Positions 16,075-18,298 of a stretch of 18,298 bases of DNA are shown here, piece by piece. The DNA is taken from contig USRS01000053.1 in NCBI GenBank assembly GCA_900557165.1, positions 1 through 18,298 on the forward strand, read 5' to 3'. Made by a program: the position numbers and the translations under genes. The first letter of the stretch is position 1. Every line of letters begins with the position of its first letter. This stretch comes from an uncultured Clostridium sp. (GTDB taxonomy: Bacteria; Bacillota; Clostridia; Peptostreptococcales; Peptostreptococcaceae). The notes beneath the pieces are model-generated. The model saw only the letters and a list, made by a program, of their open reading frames with translations, made no database searches and was not told the DNA's origin.

Positions 16075-17700
16075 TTATTCCACTACTTCAACATTTTTGT
16101 AAATATATGGAACACCAACAGCATGAGTTTCAATACCTTTTACTTTTTTACTTATTAAACTAGCTCCTCCAACTTGGAAAATAGGAGTAACAGCATAATC
16201 ATCCATACATATACCTTCAGCTTCTTTTAATAATTCCCATCTAGTCTTATCATCTGTTGTATTAGCAGCTTCTTCCATCTTACTATCATAATTTTTATTT
16301 GTGTAATCTCCATAGTTGTATGAATTTCCTGTAAGTAATAAATTAAGATATGTAGTTGGATCTGCATAATCTGGTCCCCAACGAGTTAATGATATATCAA
16401 AATCACGTGATTTTTGCATTTCAATACGATTGTTCTTTTCTTGAGCTACCATTTCTATTGTAAGTCCTTTAAGTGTTGATTGTAAGTGAGACTGTAGATA
16501 TTCAGCTGATGATTTTGCAGGGTCTGCATTATCAAATAACATAGAAAGTTTAATTGAATCTACTCCTAATTCTTTTAATCCTGCTTCCCAACATTTTTTA
16601 GCTTCATCTATATTTGTATCCATATAAGATTTTGCTGTATCTCTATAGTCTTTTCCATCTGGACCTGTTGCAAGTGCTGTAGGAACAAAACCTTTAGCAG
16701 CTATAGAACCATCTTTTAACACATTATTTACTAAATCATCTTTGTCTATTGCAAGTGATATAGCTTTTCTTATATTTTTATTTGCTAAATATTCATTTGA
16801 AAAATTATATTGGAAATACCATAAGTATCCTTCTAATACTTCTGTATATTCATCTGAATCTTTATATTTATCAACTAAATCTTTATTTAATTTTGTAAAT
16901 TGAACATCTCCACTTTCAAATGCTAAAGCAGAACTTGATAAATCTTTAACTACGTTAAATACTAATTTATCCACTTTAACTGCATCTGCATCATAGTAAG
17001 ATTGATTTTTTTCTAAAACATATTTACTTCCAGTTTCCCAGCTAGTCATCTTAAATGCTCCACATGCAAGCATATTTTCTGGAGTTAGTGCAAATTGATC
17101 CCCTTTTTCCTCTGCAAACTCTTGATTAATTGGATAAAAAACTGGGAAAGACATTAAACTTTCAAAATACGCACAAGGCTTAGAAAGTGTTATCTCTAAA
17201 GTTGTATCATTTACAGCTTTTACACCTAAGTCACTTGCTTTCTTTTTACCTGCAACTATATCGTCTGCATTAGCTACACATGCTCCACCTTCACCATATA
17301 AATAATTATACTCTGCATCAGGATTTGAAACTGTTCTTTGCCAAGCATATACAAAATCTTTTGCAGTTACTGGTGTTCCATTATCCCATTTAGCATCTTT
17401 TAATTCATAAGTATATTTCAATCCATCTTTACTTACTGTTGCTTTCTCTTTAGCCAATGCTGGAATAATATTTCCCTTTGCATCTAATGTCATTAATCCA
17501 TCAACTGTTGCTTGAATTGCTTCAATAGATGAACCATCTGTAGCATAACTAGAATCCATAGATATGATATCCAATTCTTTTGCTAATGTAACTGTTTTTC
17601 CATCTGATGATGAATTGTTTGATCCACTACATGCAACCATAGAGCATGCCATTAATAATGAACATAGACATACTGATATTTTTTTTAATTTTCTACCCAC
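16075..17700 (-). CDS. oppA: Oligopeptide-binding lipoprotein OppA
   Basis: A 541-residue extracellular solute-binding protein of family 5 (SBP_bac_5), anchored outside the membrane to capture peptides for OppBC. It has a basic N terminus, a hydrophobic stretch and a lipobox ending SMVACS, with the lipid-modified Cys at residue 24, then a Ser/Asn-rich linker. Family stretches include AKDFVYAWQRTVSNP, AFKMTSWETGSKYVLEKNQSYYD and RWGPDYADPTTYLNLLLTG, the last typical of oligopeptide-binding OppA. The start is GTG (17698-17700) with GGGGGAG 7 nt upstream. It is first in the operon, directly behind a strong promoter. Peptide length and sequence preference cannot be told from the sequence. Confidence 0.94.
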   Translation of the reverse strand: MGRKLKKISVCLCSLLMACSMVACSGSNNSSSDGKTVTLAKELDIISMDSSYATDGSSIEAIQATVDGLMTLDAKGNIIPALAKEKATVSKDGLKYTYELKDAKWDNGTPVTAKDFVYAWQRTVSNPDAEYNYLYGEGGACVANADDIVAGKKKASDLGVKAVNDTTLEITLSKPCAYFESLMSFPVFYPINQEFAEEKGDQFALTPENMLACGAFKMTSWETGSKYVLEKNQSYYDADAVKVDKLVFNVVKDLSSSALAFESGDVQFTKLNKDLVDKYKDSDEYTEVLEGYLWYFQYNFSNEYLANKNIRKAISLAIDKDDLVNNVLKDGSIAAKGFVPTALATGPDGKDYRDTAKSYMDTNIDEAKKCWEAGLKELGVDSIKLSMLFDNADPAKSSAEYLQSHLQSTLKGLTIEMVAQEKNNRIEMQKSRDFDISLTRWGPDYADPTTYLNLLLTGNSYNYGDYTNKNYDSKMEEAANTTDDKTRWELLKEAEGICMDDYAVTPIFQVGGASLISKKVKGIETHAVGVPYIYKNVEVVE

Positions 17701-17736
17701 TGTTTGACTCCCCCTTAACCTTTATGTTTATTATTG

Positions 17737-17765
17737 ATTGTATGTTTGCATTTTCCATATGTCAA
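17737..17765 (-). promoter_or_regulatory. Predicted strong promoter of the opp operon
   Basis: A consensus TTGACA (17760-17765) and TACAAT (17737-17742) on the minus strand are separated by 17 bp. Transcription would start near 17730, leaving a 29-nt leader with only the oppA ribosome binding site. No other promoter is visible within the operon, so oppBCDF probably depend on it. Confidence 0.82.
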
Positions 17766-17770
17766 CATAT
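17757..17770. promoter_or_regulatory. Inverted repeat over the oppA -35 box
   Basis: ATATGT-CA-ACATAT, a 6-2-6 perfect inverted repeat, fully contains the -35 hexamer. A protein bound here would block RNA polymerase, so it is a candidate operator. It is short and A+T-rich, and could be a chance consequence of the TTGACA hexamer and its flanks. Confidence 0.35.
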
Positions 17771-17786
17771 TTTATTAAATTTTTTC

Positions 17787-17801
17787 AATTTTCTAAAACT
17801 T
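17787..17801. promoter_or_regulatory. CodY-like box upstream of the opp promoter
   Basis: AATTTTCTAAAACTT matches 13 of 15 positions of the CodY consensus AATTTTCWGAAAATT. It lies about 21 bp upstream of the -35 hexamer. CodY repression of opp operons when branched-chain amino acids are plentiful is known in lactococci and other low-GC Gram-positives, which makes this site more plausible than most. Chance matches are easy in such A+T-rich DNA. Confidence 0.42.
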
Positions 17802-17938
17802 AGTAATATTTAAATTTAATATTTTATTTATATATATTAATTTTTTAAATTTGTAAAATATAATATAATTTCCTTAAATGTAAGATATTTTAAATATATA
17901 TTATATATTTTTTAATTAAATAATATATATTACAATTT
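17802..17938. other. Gene-free A+T-rich spacer
   Basis: A stretch made almost wholly of A and T between the intron-ORF remnant and the opp control region. It holds an 11-bp inverted repeat, AATATATATTA (17893-17903) with TAATATATATT (17921-17931), which is low-complexity. No ORF, RNA gene, intron domain V-like hairpin or U-tract terminator is visible. It may be decayed intron or insertion-site DNA. Confidence 0.6.
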
Positions 17939-18298
17939 TTATTTAAGTTTATTATATGAATTCTCATGTATTCTTATTTGGGCATCGCCCTTTGTGAAGT
18001 AAAAAAAAATCCTAGAAATTTTCTACGATTAACTAAGTCCACTGCACTTTTCTTTTCATTAACTTTGAGTTTTAAACTTTCTTCAATTAATTTCTTAATA
18101 TTATTTAAAACTCTCAATCCTGCTTTCTTTCTTTTAACATAGATATTACAATCATCTGCGAATATACAGAATTTATGACCTCTTCTTTCTAGCTTTTTGT
18201 CAACTTCATCAAGCATTATATTTGATAGAAGTGGACTAAGTGGTCCTCCTTGTGGAGTACCTTCTTCATTTGATACTACAACCCCATTGAGCATTATT
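17939..18298 (-). pseudogene. Group II intron reverse transcriptase/maturase, frameshifted and truncated remnant
   Basis: The reading frame is open off the right edge and encodes the palm and start of the thumb of an intron-encoded RT. It has EEGTPQGGPLSPLLSNIMLDE, a catalytic box reading IFADDCNIYV in place of the usual YADD form, then LKLKVNEKKSAVD and RKFLGFFF. The frame then leaves family similarity and stops at 17974-17976. The break falls in a run of nine T (18001-18009). If one more T is supplied, reading resumes as YFTKGDAQIRIHENSYNKLK and ends at a stop at 17939-17941. The maturase domain X and the intron's 3' end (domains V and VI) are missing. The element is therefore very unlikely to be mobile as it stands. 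The intact-frame part alone spans 17974-18298. Confidence 0.85.

Noticed and set aside
17893..17931. 11-bp inverted repeat in the spacer upstream of oppA, considered as a terminator
   Set aside because: The arms are pure A/T alternations, each nearly self-complementary, with no G/C core and no following U-tract on the transcribed strand.
1..18298. CRISPR arrays, tRNA or rRNA genes, riboswitches, toxin-antitoxin pairs and complete insertion sequences
   Set aside because: I looked for direct repeats with regular spacing, cloverleaf-like GC-rich segments, long structured leaders and transposase motifs and saw none.

Overview
The window comes from a very A+T-rich, low-GC Gram-positive bacterium. 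The gene content and Shine-Dalgarno style (GGGGAGG/AGGAGG) point to the clostridia. The nanE-nanA-nanT order, the fructose PTS and the Opp proteins fit a Peptostreptococcaceae-type organism (Clostridioides, Paraclostridium, Paeniclostridium or Romboutsia relatives), but I cannot fix the genus from sequence alone. Every convincing gene lies on the minus strand, so the window is best read from right to left.

Right edge (18298-17939): the broken 3' part of a group II intron reverse-transcriptase/maturase gene, frameshifted in a homopolymer and truncated. An A+T-rich spacer follows, with a strong promoter and a CodY-like site. Next is a five-gene oligopeptide ABC transporter operon, oppA-oppB-oppC-oppD-oppF (17700-12001). 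A stem-loop separates oppA from oppB, 8-nt start/stop overlaps join oppB/oppC and oppD/oppF, and a strong terminator closes the operon.

Centre (11804-7868): topB, encoding DNA topoisomerase III, is followed 46 nt later by a PTS-regulated transcription regulator (two HTH regions, PRDs, EIIB-like and EIIA-like domains) that ends in its own terminator. Directly downstream, from a well-formed promoter, lies the fructose operon fruK-fruA (7726-4842). It encodes 1-phosphofructokinase and a fused EIIABC permease, and it ends in a 15-bp terminator hairpin.

Left part (4738-30): a sialic-acid catabolic operon in the order nanE, nanA, nanT (SSS-type symporter), nanQ/yhcH, nanK. It has a clear promoter and a second CodY-like box. 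Together these genes import N-acetylneuraminate, equilibrate its anomers, cleave it to ManNAc and pyruvate, phosphorylate ManNAc and epimerise ManNAc-6-P to GlcNAc-6-P. No sialidase, nagA/nagB or RpiR/GntR-type nan regulator is in view.

Overall this is a nutrient-acquisition region (peptides, fructose, sialic acid) built from known families. I found no convincing undescribed system. The points most worth a second look are the decayed intron ORF, the CodY-like boxes upstream of both the opp and nan promoters, the stem-loop that may set the oppA to oppBCDF ratio, and the use of a PRD regulator beside a fru operon.
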